From NCBI RefSeq assembly GCF_000090795.2, contig NW_003546739.1:1-61207 (forward strand): a stretch of DNA of 61,207 nt, written 5' to 3'. The notes beneath the pieces were generated by a model. That model did no database searches. It had not been told where the DNA came from and saw only the letters and a list, made by a program, of their open reading frames with translations. Below are positions 1 to 27,190 of the stretch, one piece after another (the first letter of the stretch is position 1; each line of letters begins with the position of its first letter). A program made the position numbers and the translations under genes. The DNA is from Amphimedon queenslandica. Its lineage: Eukaryota > Porifera > Demospongiae > Haplosclerida > Niphatidae.

Positions 1-46
1 TTTTATAGGGCGTGGCACTTATATCTGAAAATCCACAATACTGAAC

Positions 47-1589
47 ATGAGGTTTTCTTTGTCTGTTCTGTTTTTGCTGTTCCTCTCAGCTAGTACCGTG
101 TTAAGCCTTAAGGCTAGACTAGAGGTACAGTACAGTTAGTGCGTGTTTATTGTTAGGGTCTCTTGTTTCCTTAGACTTGTGGTGGATGACGTTTGAATTC
201 GCTTCCAAAGGTAATGACTAATAAGTTATGTCTGTGCTATTTAATGTGTCTTGTTTGTAGGTGAAGCGTTTCATCAACGAACATCTTCCAGAGTAGTATC
301 CTTTATAATAATTACTGAATAATATTATTTTTGTAGTAATCTGGCTAATACTGTATAGCTTGAAAATTTGGCAAATTAAAAAAGAGGTTAAAATGTTGGC
401 GAAATTTTAATTGTGTGCTTGCTTCTATGAAACCCTATCAAACTGGAGACTAAAAATTTGGCGAATGGCAATTTTTTTAGCTATACAGTATTGTGGGACT
501 GGCTTTGTAATAACAGTAATAGTACATCAATTTGTTTACTATGTGGTAGATGACCATTGTGAAACTAACAGTACATAATATTGCGCATTATTAGATTACA
601 TTTGTCCGTGTTAAGTATTTGCTTATAGATAAACAATAAACGTTTATGATTACAATTAAATAAATTCAAAATTTTGTGTGGGCCAGTAAAACAGAGTAAT
701 TGCATTAATACACTATAGGTACTAAAGTCCATTTGTGTTCACCTGAGCCCTTGTTTTCTTGCTATAACTTTTGACCTACAAGTTCTATTGTAAAAATAAA
801 CATACCAGTGCATTCCTCTCCTTTTGCTGCATCTATTGTAGTGCTTAAGAAGTAGCTGTAGCTCTTTAGCTCCAAGTTGGTTGTATAACCCATGCAGAAA
901 GTACAGCCGGCATACTTTTCACAATATTATTGCATTGTGTTAATTATTGGGTGGGGTCTGTAATCACTTCCTGGGCTCAGGTGAATGCAAATGGACTTTA
1001 ATATGTATTCCAGTATAGCTTGTGAAGTGGATTATTGTTATTGTTTCTTAATGCATTTGGCACTCAGTCCTGATGTTGAGATAAAGTATATAGGGGGTAA
1101 GGATCCTGAGTTGCTGTTTTTGGGTGAAGATGGTCAAAGTGTGGAGGAGGTGAGTTCTTGCTGTCTCTTCGGTTCTTTCTTGTCTTTGTCTTGCATTGGT
1201 TCATATTCTTACATGTTGCCAAGTACTGAATCTAGCTTATGAATGTGGTTTGTACTGTGTAGTATATTATTGTATTGTTTTTGGAGTGTAGTAAAGCAAT
1301 TTCAGTATTCTATGATCCTCTTTGTTCTCTTTTCTCAGTGTACTTCTACATGTAGCTATGTATTGTACTTGTTCTTTATCCTTTCCTTCTCTTTCCTCTC
1401 CCTCATATTCTCTCTCTAACTCTCTTTCTTCCTCTCTCTCTCTCTCTCTCTCTGCAGCGTGTCAGTGTCATTAACATGTCTGAGGATGAGATTAATGCAC
1501 TCCTTGAGTCTAAAGGTATTCTAAAGCACAACGCTACACCTGAAGGAGAGGCAGACAATGGTGCTGATGAACCTCATCAAGATTTATGA
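47..1589 (+). CDS. SELENOM: Selenoprotein M (ER thioredoxin-like selenoprotein)
   Basis: Exons 47-124, 175-210, 261-292, 1068-1149 and 1458-1589 join in phase to 119 residues plus stop if the TGA at 187-189 is read as selenocysteine. The first 20 residues are a hydrophobic signal peptide. The 36-bp second exon encodes T-C-G-G-U-R-L-N, the CxxU redox motif of SelM. Exon 4 carries the SelM/Sep15 block IKYIGGKDPELLFLG and exon 5 carries MSEDEINALL. The protein ends HQDL, an ER-retention-like tail comparable to the HADL end of vertebrate SelM. SelM is known as an ER-lumen thiol-disulfide protein. A SECIS-like hairpin lies 100 bp after the stop. The termination codon is itself UGA. Without Sec decoding the protein would stop after 30 residues. 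The identification as SelM rather than Sep15 rests on CGGU and the tail. Confidence 0.93.
187..189 (+). other. In-frame UGA selenocysteine codon
   Basis: TGA lies in phase between TGT-GGT-GGA and CGT-TTG, at the exact place of Sec in the CGGU motif of selenoprotein M. Both flanking exons keep phase 0 through it and the downstream exons encode conserved SelM sequence, so it is not a terminator. Confidence 0.93.
349..490. repeat. MITE in SelM intron 3 (TACTGTATA ends)
   Basis: The ends TACTGTATAGCT and AGCTATACAGTA are perfect inverted repeats, with partly complementary interiors (GAAAATTTGGC and GGCGAATGGC). It has no coding capacity. It belongs to the same loose superfamily as the elements at 5521, 13724, 17280, 31966, 33846, 36604, 37171 and 55977. 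The rest of intron 3 (491-1067) shows nothing I recognise. Confidence 0.75.
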
Positions 1590-1689
1590 ATAAATGCTTC
1601 ATAGTTTTGCAGACTAATAGTTACTTAATTCTAACCTCTCATTTGTACATGCATAACTGAACTGCTTAACTCTGTCAGTTTGTGGTTGT

Positions 1690-1767
1690 TGCCTATATAT
1701 GTATAATGATGTGACCAGCATAAAGAGTGTTTCTGTTGGTTGCTGATGTTTTATTACATGATAAGGT
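1690..1767 (+). promoter_or_regulatory. SECIS element in SelM 3' UTR
   Basis: The core quartet pairs TGAT (1707-1710, preceded by A) with TGAT (1744-1747), giving the tandem G.A pairs of a SECIS. Helix II is ten consecutive base pairs (1711-1720 with 1734-1743, G-U allowed). The apical loop starts with T-A-A-A, supplying the conserved adenosines about 12 nt from the core. Flanks 1690-1705 and 1748-1767 are largely complementary (helix I). SECIS elements recruit SBP2 and eEFSec to decode UGA. Confidence 0.85.
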
Positions 1768-1956
1768 AGCAGTGCAGGCTTTTGGTGTAATCAGATCAGA
1801 AAATTTAATAGTCAAAACAAAATATTTTAAATTTCAAGGATCAGGTTATTCTTGTTTTTATTCCGCACTTTTGCGAACTCCGTTCATGAACCGGAATCTA
1901 CAAGTTCAATTATTTCTACAGCCACGCCTGACTGTAATAGCAATGCAAGTTGCAAA

Positions 1957-10457
<8,501 letters not shown>

Positions 10458-10542
10458 TGAGAGACATTCTGTGTTTTATCAGGAGCCTGGTTTTATTTTA
10501 TATTAATCTTTTATATTTATGTTTATTAATAATTGTTCTACC

Positions 10543-10558
10543 CACGTGTTTTCACGTG
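10543..10558. promoter_or_regulatory. Paired CACGTG E-boxes upstream of first MPST
   Basis: Two CACGTG E-boxes (10543-10548 and 10553-10558) sit ten bases apart inside a palindrome, 80 bp before the start codon of the first sulfurtransferase. CACGTG is the known site of USF/MYC/MITF-TFE type bHLH factors. The role is inferred from position. The second copy's upstream region (13143-13340) has no CACGTG. Confidence 0.5.
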
Positions 10559-10637
10559 GTTGGTTTTAGTCACAATTGGTCATCTCCGTAAATTCTTAGC
10601 GAAAAAAGGTTAAGTGTTAAGACCTAAAATTACAACT

Positions 10638-13142
10638 ATGGCTGATTGTGCTGTTCCTATTTTTGTCTCTGTCTCTTGGCTGAAGGATAATCTAAACAAG
10701 CCTGGGATCAAGTGAGAAGCAGGATAAATACAACAGAATTACCTTCTCTGTCTCTCATTCAATTCATTCAATCTCTCCCCATCATAGGGTAATGGATGGT
10801 ACATGGCATATGCCAATGTGGAAGAGAGATTCTCAAGTTGAATATGAAACGTAAGAACATCGTGAACACACAAAACGTGCTTCATCTTGATGGCTGCCAA
10901 ATTTTACAATTTTAATGTTGGCACCAGCAAAAATGGCAGTAGATTTGATTCATATAGATTCAAAACAATAAAAATTACTTGTTTTTGCCAAAATTTATTG
11001 TTGTTTGTGCCTATTATATTTGCCCTTATCTTTGTCCTATTATTTGGCTTGCAGTTACTGCCAAACAATATCAATCTTCTTATTCCTTCTTGCGGCTTCA
11101 GTTGTACCAAGATGTACTCTTGGTTATACTGATAGAGTGTGTATACCTGACCTGGGTCAGTCTAGCTATGCAGATCATGAATGACATTACACCTTAGGTC
11201 TATAATAACATTGTGCAAAATGCAAAAATTTCCTTACAAGTTCTTGAGCTTCTTTGCACTATCATGATGACATCACGATTAGACTACATTAAGATTTACT
11301 GTATCTAGACATGCTTTGCTTGCCATATGCTTATGTTTTACATTTTAATGTATGGTGGTAATTATTCTCATGCATTACGCATTTTCCAGTCAGCATATTG
11401 AAGGTGCAGTTAAGTTCAATGTTGATGCTGTAGCTGATAAAAGCAGTGATTTGCCACGTGCTCTTCCACCAATAGAACAATTTGAAGACTACATTGGAAA
11501 GGTAATGTGGGCTGTATAATGAGGATGCCCCTAATAATAAAGAATCTCATTTTTTCTTATTTCTAGCTGGGCATTAGCAGTACTGATCATGTTGTTGTAT
11601 ATGATAATAATGCAAACTTTGGAATGTTCTCTGCCCCAAGGGTTTGGTACACATTTAAAGTTAGCTGCTCACTTTTTAAAGAATATTCTTGATTGCTTGA
11701 TGCTTCCAACTTCCCACTCTCTCTCTCTCTCTTCACTGTATAGTTGTATGGTCATGATAAAGTATCAGTATTGGATGGAGGATTGCCAAAATGGTTGGAG
11801 GCAGGAGGGCCTGTAGAATCTGGAAAACCACAAGTAGAGGTACTACATGCAAAGTACATGTACATAATATTATGATGATCATAACTTTAACACTTTAATA
11901 TTTTTAGGCTGTGACATATAAAGGAAGTTATCATCCTGAGTTGTTTGTTAATTTTGAAGGAGCTCTCCAGGCATACAAGAATAATCCAGCACAAGTATGT
12001 GATTATTATTTGTAGCATCTTATGCTTTGTTAGCATAGAGACAATAATACAGAGTATTTTGTCGGAAAAGAGTTCTACATTTTAATATTTTTTCTGATAC
12101 ATATACATGTCCTTATGTTGTGTAGAAAGTTTGAACTCATTCCAATCAAAATTGAATTTTTTATGAATTTTTAAAGTTGCTTCAAAATTGGACCAAATTC
12201 CCTGTACAGGGTTGTTGGCCAAATTTCATTAAAAATAAAAAAGAAGTCGATTCTTCATTTAAAATTTGTTTCTGATGCATATACATGTTCTTATGTTGTG
12301 TAGAAAGTTTAAGCTGAATCTGATTAAAATTGGATTTTTAAAGGAGAGAATTCTCCATTTTAATACTTATATCTGATGCATATACATGTACTTATGTTTT
12401 GTAGTAAGTTTGAGCTGGTTCCGATCAAAATTGAGTTTCTTATGAATTTTTTTAAGTTACTCAAAAATTGGACTAAATCATTACTGCCATTATTATAGAT
12501 ACTTGATGCAAGACCAGTTGGTAGATTTGAAGGACGGGATCCAGAACCAAATCCAAGTATTATGTTTAATATTTTTATTTTTAATAATTATTATGTATAT
12601 TTTTTGTACAGAAATACCCAGTGGACGTATCATAGGCTCTACTAACGTATTCTGGCGTCAGTTTATTGATCCAGAAACTAAACAGATCAAGAACAATGAA
12701 GGCATTCAAAAAGGTACTTTTAAACATGATCCTAACAGCTTGCTTACATATAATCCTCTTCTCTATTCCTCACTCTTTCTCTTCTTCTAACCTATTTCTT
12801 TCTCCTTTTCCTGCTCATCTGTCTTCTCTCTGTTCTTCAGTTTTTTCAGATGCTGGTGTCAATCTTGACAATCCTAACATTGCTTCATGTGGCAGTGGTA
12901 CAACTGCTTGCTGGATAGCCATTTCTGCTAGTCTGTGCAATAAAGCAATGCCAGTTTACACTGTATGTGTTCAGTAGTTTGATGTTGCATAGCTAGCATC
13001 ATAAAGCTATATTTAAAAACTTAAGTTTTAATTAATTATTATTTTATGTTGTGTTGTGTAGGGTTCATGGATTGACTGGTACAAAAGAGGACCAGAAGAC
13101 TCAAAGATAATTGGTGTCAAAGGAGAAGATTTGAATAAATAG
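10638..13142 (+). CDS. MPST: 3-mercaptopyruvate sulfurtransferase, copy 1
   Basis: Ten exons: 10638-10711, 10788-10850, 11390-11501, 11567-11659, 11744-11839, 11908-11994, 12499-12556, 12612-12713, 12841-12962, 13062-13142, giving 295 residues (human MPST 297). There are two rhodanese domains. The N-terminal one has VSVSWLKDNL, MDGTWHMP, QHIEGAVKFNVD and APRVWYTF-KLYGHDKVSVLDGG. The C-terminal one has ILDARPVGRF, the catalytic loop CGSGTTACW (Cys = persulfide carrier) and GSWIDWY near the end. The CGSG loop is typical of MPST rather than thiosulfate sulfurtransferase (CRKG). It transfers sulfane sulfur from 3-mercaptopyruvate to thiols and is a source of H2S. No clear mitochondrial presequence is seen, so it is probably cytosolic. 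Loop position 5 is Thr instead of the usual Val. It is followed after 198 bp by a paralogue with the same exon plan. Confidence 0.93.
12055..12480 (-). repeat. 186-bp satellite, MPST copy 1 intron 6
   Basis: About two copies with TGATGCATATACATG, TTGTGTAGAAAGTTT and CCAATCAAAATTGAATTTTT blocks. They fill most of the 504-bp intron between exons 6 and 7. The paralogous intron of the neighbouring copy (14734-14778) is only 45 bp, so the satellite explains the size difference. Confidence 0.75.
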
Positions 13143-13340
13143 CTTGGATCATGTCTGGACAATATTTTGTGACCTCTTTCATGTTATTAACATGCAGCAT
13201 AAATTTTTAGGCCTTCCTTGATAAATTAATTATTTGTCATTAAGAATTTCCGCTTTAATTGCGTATGATAAATAGCTGTTCTTGACTTCTCAGCTACTTC
13301 ACTTGTCAGATTAGATCTAGTTGAAGTCAAGCGAAACATA

Positions 13341-15722
13341 ATGTGTGACCCTGGTCCTCCTACGGTCCATCCTGGGCCTCAGTCTGCTCCTCTGCTAGTA
13401 TCTGTCTCTTGGCTGAAGAACAATCTTAAAACTCCTGGAATAAAGTGAGTGAGAGCGTCACCATATCTATGGTGTCACGCTGCCTTTTGTCCCACTGCAT
13501 ATGATCTGACTTCACATTATATATAAAAATAGGATCCTTGATGGAACTTGGCATGCACCAGCATGGAATAGAGATGCTGAAGCTGAATATCTGAGGTAGA
13601 TCTACTAAAATAATATCTACAGTAATATTAAAGCAACCTTTTTGTAATTTGTAGAGCTTGATTTTAGTGAATTATTTTTAAAGAAATGCCGCACTCATGC
13701 ATTGGATTAACTCAATGCAAAAATACCGTATATATAGCTGGAATTATAGTTTGCAATTTTGAACTAATAGAGCAAATTTTAATGCAATTTTTCTGGTGTA
13801 GGCGTGAACTGTTGATACACCTATTAATAACCTAGCTATAATGTCCTTTGCGGAATTAAACTGTACGTTTTTATGTGATGAAACAGCAAATAGCAAAATT
13901 AAATTCCAACAAATATTTCCAGTTATACGGTTATTTAGAACATGTTGCTTAACAAAATCAAAGTAACCACAAATGTTGGTAGCAATATTTTGCCTATAAC
14001 ATGGAGGGCTTCCAATGCACATCATGCATGAGGAAGCCACACTATAATTTGTAATTTGCACTGCAGTAGTAATTATGCTTAATTTGCACAAGAATGTGGA
14101 GTGATTGATTATGTGTAATCAACACACTGACTTTACTCATTCATTATCTACTCTTGTCATTATATGCAGTCAACACATTGAAGGAGCTGAAAAGTTTAAT
14201 GTTGATGAAGTTGTTGACAAGACGTCTTCCCTGCCATACACTCTACCTCCAGTTGAGCAATTTGATGCCTATGTTGGTGGAAAGGTACTCTGAACATTCT
14301 TAAATGACACAAATAACATATTCTCCATTTTTCCATTAGCTTGGTATCAGCAATGACGATCATGTCATTATCTATGATAATTACAGTCCCTTGGGAATGT
14401 CCTCAGCTCCAAGAGTTTGGTATACTTTCAAGGTATCTCTTTATATCTTCTCCCCTCACTTTATATATATATTTTTTTCCTGTATAGTTGTATGGTCATG
14501 ATAAAGTATCAGTTTTGGACGGAGGATTTCCAAAATGGTTGGAGGAAGGAGGGCCAGTAGGATCTGGAAAAATTATGGTAAAGGTATGTATGATACTCAG
14601 TTAGTAAATGGGTATAATTAACTGCAATCTACATTTACAGAGACAGCCTGTCAGTTATAAGGGGGTCTATACTCCTGAAGTAATCATAACATATGAGCAG
14701 TATTATGATGCATACTACAGCAAATCTGCCAAGGTATAATGTAAATGCTCTGCCATATAATAATGAATGCATGCATAGCTTCTTGATGCAAGGCCTGCTG
14801 GAAGATTTAATGGCACAGCTCCTGAACCAAATCCAAGTAATCATACTATAATGGCAATATTTATTATGTTAACATTTAATATAATGTTAGAATTTCACTC
14901 TGGGCATGTAAAGGGCAGTTCAAATTTGCTTTGGTTTAATTTCATCGACCAAAAGACTAAAACAGTCAAGAAACCTGAAGAAATTGTTAAAGGTATATAC
15001 ACTAATAGATAGAATAATCTTTTACCCTGTTATGCTCAATAATATATCATAGTTTTTGCTGATGTTGGTGTTAATATATATGAAGACAATTGCATAGGCT
15101 CTTGTGGAAGTGGTGTGTTCTCAACTTGGATTGCATTTTCTGCAAGACTGCTCAATAGAAACATACCAATATACACTGTAAGTAATGTGGACTGATGATA
15201 TTATTGTAACAGCTTGTAAACAGCTTTTATTCTTGGCAACATGTGTATACTTAATTTAGCTATACTGCCAAAAAATAGTACATCTTTTCTTTTTATTCCT
15301 GGCAACATGTGTATTTGTTTATATGTTGTTACTTTATTACACTGATCAAGGCTACTATGATGTAAGGCCAAGCTTATAATTGTGTAGAGTAGACAAGAAA
15401 CAGGGTTGACTGCAATGACTGGTGAAAGAAAAACAAAAAAGTTCATGTTAAGTCAAAGCTGCATTCACTGTTAACTTGTACAAATATACAAACTTCACCA
15501 GTTATACTATATCAACACTTTAGAATAAGCTTTTAATTACTTCGGTCTGTTGTGGTTCAGTATAATCAAAGTTTAGTATACACTACATTCTCACTCTTCC
15601 TTTTCCTTCAAGTATATATTTACTATTTACAACACTAATAGGGTTCATGGACTGAATGGTATCAGAGAGGGCCAGATGACTCGAAAGTCCTTGGAATAAA
15701 GGGAGAAGATTTGAGGCAGTAG
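13341..15722 (+). CDS. 3-mercaptopyruvate sulfurtransferase, copy 2
   Basis: Ten exons: 13341-13444, 13533-13595, 14170-14284, 14340-14432, 14488-14583, 14641-14733, 14779-14836, 14891-14992, 15053-15177, 15642-15722, giving 309 residues. Intron positions and phases equal those of copy 1, so it is a tandem duplicate. It has a 10-residue-longer N terminus rich in Pro. The catalytic loop reads CGSGVFSTW: the Cys and CGSG are kept, but the Thr normally after Val is Phe. Substrate preference may differ from copy 1 (inference). KGEDLRQ at the end parallels KGEDLNK in copy 1. Confidence 0.9.
13724..13932. repeat. MITE in MPST copy 2 intron 2
   Basis: Left TACCGTATATATAGCTGGAA and right TTCCAGTTATACGGTTA form imperfect inverted ends. 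209 bp, the same length as the element at 5521. Confidence 0.7.
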
Positions 15723-16003
15723 TTTGAATTATCTCCTCTGTACTATTTTGTCTACAACTTTTAGTTTAGTATAGCTATATAACTAAGATTTGAAGCAGTA
15801 GCTCTGATTAACTTCTCCATATTATTATTTTGTACAACTTTTAGTTCACTATAGCTAACTTTTAGCATATTAGACATTTTAGCAGTATAAATGGCAAATA
15901 ATAATAATAACAAAAATAATATTAAAACAATAACAAGATAAAAAGAAACAGTTATCATAGTAGTAGTTAGTAGAAAAAATAATGTCAATCTATGGCAAAG
16001 TTT

Positions 16004-23209
<7,206 letters not shown>

Positions 23210-24322
23210 AATGTGAACACTAAAAGGAGAGAGAAAAGAGAAAGATAGGGAGAGAGAGAAAGAGGGAACGAGAAAGAAAGGCAGGGGAGAGAGAGAGGGG
23301 GAAAGAGAGGGAAGAATACAAAACTTGAAGAAGGGAATGATCTAAACAAACTGTTTCATAAACAAACAGAACAGAATACAATGGGAGTATATACAAGTAG
23401 GAAAAGGTGAGCTGGGGATCATGAATAACCTATGAATAACCTTAGACTGTCTCCAAGGTTTATTACACTTGTGTAAACAAGTACCTCTCTGATACCAGGA
23501 ATAAAAGCCACAGACCATACCAGTCATTGTATTATTATTATTATTATTATAGCAGTCATGGAGCATAGCAGTGCATATGATGGGAATAAAGAAGAGCTGT
23601 TTATGCATTCTATGAACTAGTAAACAATGTCATACACATACACTGACACAAAAGTTTGTTTATTGTTATAGTATAGACTATCAGCCAGTTAATAGTCGAG
23701 CATGCCAATTCATATGAAAAAAATATCAAAATACAATAACTAGACCACCATGTAAGAAGTATAGGTCATCGATTGCTTATAGAAATAAAAATACACTTTT
23801 TTCGCTTGAAAGGTGATCCTACAAGACCATGTAGAGGTAGTGGTACCCTGTCATGCAATAGTTTATGTTAGGAAACAACTAAAAAGAATGTGACTAGCAT
23901 AACGAGAGTTTAGGGAAGATTAATTGAGAGTAAATACTAACATACATGCATATATAGTATAGTGTGATGTCAGTAAGCAACCGTTTCAAAAACAGTGGGC
24001 TGATTGTGACTTTCAACATAAACTATACACAATAAATTTACCAAAATATGCAATACAGACTGTGATACACAGGAGTTTTTTTTTGCACCCCATTACAGCT
24101 CATTCACTGCTGTCATTATCACTACTGATGGTCACAAAAAGCCACATAAAAGCAAACGCAGAGAAACAGAGGCGCCGCCGCATTTTACACAGAAGTAAAT
24201 TCTAACAGAAAGTACAGTGAAACAAATTGAAGGCAAAATGGACCCCTGCCCTTTTGCACAAAGCTGCTATTACAAACACTAATAAGGGATCGAGCTAATT
24301 AGAGCTCATTAACACCTCATAC

Positions 24323-24612
24323 CTTGTACAGCTTGTACTTGCAAGAGAGAAGAGAGAGAGGGTTGACAAAGAGAAGAAGAGAAGACGCAACTAACACTCC
24401 TACAGCTAAGCCAAGGCGTGGCACCTCATAAAACTGTAGGCGTAACATTAGTAGGCGGTGCGTGGAAATAAAACTGGGTGGGGCTCAATAGCTAATTTGC
24501 TGAGCTCACTCACAGAGAGCTGTCAAAGTAAATTCAATACCATAAAAATAGAAAGGTATGACATAACTTGCTTCACTATTAATGATTCAGCTTTTGCAGA
24601 GCTGCTTACATA
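24323..24612. promoter_or_regulatory. Divergent promoter MELK / RING ligase
   Basis: The MELK coding exon 1 is preceded by a splice acceptor (exon edge 23219), so a 5'-UTR exon lies upstream. The best candidate ends at 24323 with a CAAG|GTATGA donor on the minus strand. The RING ligase starts at 24613 on the plus strand. The roughly 200 bp between (about 24400-24600) must serve both. The MELK 5' intron (23220-24322) shows no gene. Confidence 0.5.
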
Positions 24613-26951
24613 ATGGAACAGCAAAGAAGAGGAAAAGACACTAAAGAAAGAGAAGGTGACAAGTCACAATTAAACTGGGAAAATATCATTTATTTGCAGG
24701 TCAATTGTACCCTAATTCTTCTGTTTTTCGAGATATACCCTCATTCATTCACGATCCTGTGATGAATGAGGAGCATAGCTCATCTCCTATGCCAATGGAA
24801 GGAATTGCTGGTTGTGAAAGAGAAAGATTATCACCTCCTACCTCTCATCATAATCAGCAGTATTATAGCAGACCTCTTCTCTCTGGTGAAGAATGTCTCA
24901 AAATGCTTGAAGCTCAGCTACTGTTGAGAGATTCTAAATTGAAAGAAAACGACAAAATACTGTTAGCGTATGAAAGAGGTGAATTCCCTCTTGAGCAAAC
25001 ACCAACAAAAACAAATAGAAAAGAAAGCAAAGAACTGGCTCAACCTCAACCTGACATGCAACAGCCTCTCCAGCAAATGCATAGCAGCTATGAGCAGCAA
25101 TATGGTGAATCTGCATCTAAAAAGATAAAGAAAGATGAGGATCATGCTGCTGCAACAAGTAAAGAAGATGCTACTAGCATTAGAGACAGTGATAATTCTG
25201 AGATGTGCCTCCCTAATGAAAAACCTAAAAGTGAGAATGGAGTTAAACCTAATGAAGCCTGCAACGTAATAATAAGGAAACACACTCCATTAAGTAATGA
25301 TTGCATTACTACTGCTATATCAAGCAAGACTATTGAAGCAAGTGATGAGCTTAATAGAGGAGTTGCAAGTACTGCTATTGCTAATGGAAGCACTTCTAAT
25401 GTTAATACTGCTGCTGCATGTACTGGTACTGTAATGCCATCATGTGTAAGAGGTGAAAGATCAGCTCAGATCTATCAATCAATGATGCAAAGAATGCATA
25501 GAAAGAGTCGATTGTGTACAGAAGAATCAGTTTCAGCAAGAAATGTATGTCATGCAGTTGTTATACACATATTGTATTAACAATATTCGAGAATGTGCAG
25601 TGTCATTGTGAATCTGTCAATGAATACAATTATATTCTGTCCATATTAGGATACAAGTAATGATGAAGCAATTGCAAAAGCCTTGCAAGAAGAATGGAGA
25701 AAAAATCAATCACTTCCAAATGAAAAGGTATAGATAAAGAAATAAAATTTAATGGAGCTAATAATACTTGATTTACCTCTCCCTCTTTCTCTTGTAGGAA
25801 GAAGCTGATTTTAGATTAGCCCGTCAAATGCAGGAGCAATTCGACAATGAAATGGCTCAAGCAATAAACAGCTCTGGGAGTGTAATAGTAACACAATACA
25901 GTAAGTTGAATATGCAACCAAATATGTAAATACAGCTTGGTACAGTCATTCATTCACTTATATACACAGTGATGGACAATGGGTGACGTGCACAAAATGA
26001 AAGATAAACCGTCCAAGTTTATAATAATAAGCAAAATCTTCCTATCATATTATTACAATGAATGTACTTCATACACCAGACAATGTACTTAAACATTAGT
26101 GTAGAATCATAAACATTCTCCCTGTAGACAGAAAAAGCTACATTACTTAAAATGCATGTGCATGTACATACATGTTGTAGTACTAAGCATATGTAACGTG
26201 TACATGTGCATGTATTATTGTAATTATAATAGGTCCATATGCAGAGCCATTTCAAGATGCTCATCGTGGTTATACTAAAATCGCTCCAAGAGGAGCTGTA
26301 CCAGGAAGAGAACAGCATGGACGATTAATAACTGGACAAATGAGACCAACTTACGATAGAGGGAACAGCTCTGGGTATGAGAGTGGGGGAGGGGCCATAG
26401 AAGATATGTCATACGAGGTAATGCAATAATAAATAAATTATTAATTGATTATTAGCATTGGAATAAATACATGAGCTTATTTGCATTTTTATGTATTTGT
26501 ATTTTTTATTTATTTGTATTTTTAATACACAGAGGCTCTCAGAATTGGAGGACGTGTCTGTTGGATTAAGTTTTAATGAATTGACTCGATTAACACGTGT
26601 CACTACTTATGATAAGGTCAGCTATAGACTAACACACTAACATGAATTACAATAAAACGCATCTCTCTTTTCTATCAGTTCCCTCTCTCTCTCTCTCTCT
26701 CTCTTTTCTATCATTTCCCCCCTCTCTCTCTCTTTTACTTACATAAATAATAAATATATTCTCATCACTAATTGCAGAGTGAAGGTGGTGGAGACATGTC
26801 ACGCTCCTGCAGTATTTGTTTTGATGAATACGTTCAAGACCAACAGTTAAGAGTTCTGCCTTGTTTCCACAAGTTTCACAGACACTGCATTGAGAAGTGG
26901 TTGTCTGAAAAACCAACTTGTCCTGTCTGTTTGAAAAACATTGTGTCATAA
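24613..26951 (+). CDS. RING-H2 E3 ubiquitin ligase
   Basis: Exons 24613-24655, 24700-25544, 25650-25727, 25798-25900, 26233-26417, 26533-26616, 26778-26951 give 503 residues. The N-terminal two thirds is Ser/Thr/Asn/Gln-rich and disordered. A helical acidic segment (DEAIAKALQEEW ... ADFRLARQMQEQF) resembles a pair of ubiquitin-interacting motifs. The last exon is a RING-H2 finger: CSIC, then C-F-H-K-F-H-R-H-C, then CPVC. This is the architecture of RNF38/RNF44/RLIM-class E3 ligases, with the RING at the extreme C terminus. Substrate not predictable. The large second exon contrasts with the small others and probably evolves fast. Confidence 0.87.
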
Positions 26952-27190
26952 AAACACTATATGCATGTACATGTACTTGTATAAAGTTTTATTGTATATG
27001 TGAGGTATGTTGATAAAATAATTTATTGATATAATAAATACACATAATTTTAGAAGTAAAAGTAGGAAGTAGGAACATACTACATACATGTAATATAGCA
27101 AAATAGGAGAAAATAGAAGGAGAAATAAAAACAAAGGAGAGAATTAGAGAAAAAAGAATACATAGAAACATATTGATTACAGTGTTTTTG

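Noticed and set aside
985-1242. ORF MQMDFNMYSS... as a separate small gene
   Set aside because: Its conserved half is SelM exon 4 (1068-1149) read through intron sequence on both sides.
24934-25393. Three minus-strand ORFs opposite the RING ligase
   Set aside because: Shadows of the large Ser/Thr-rich second exon; no start context, splice sites or recognisable domain.
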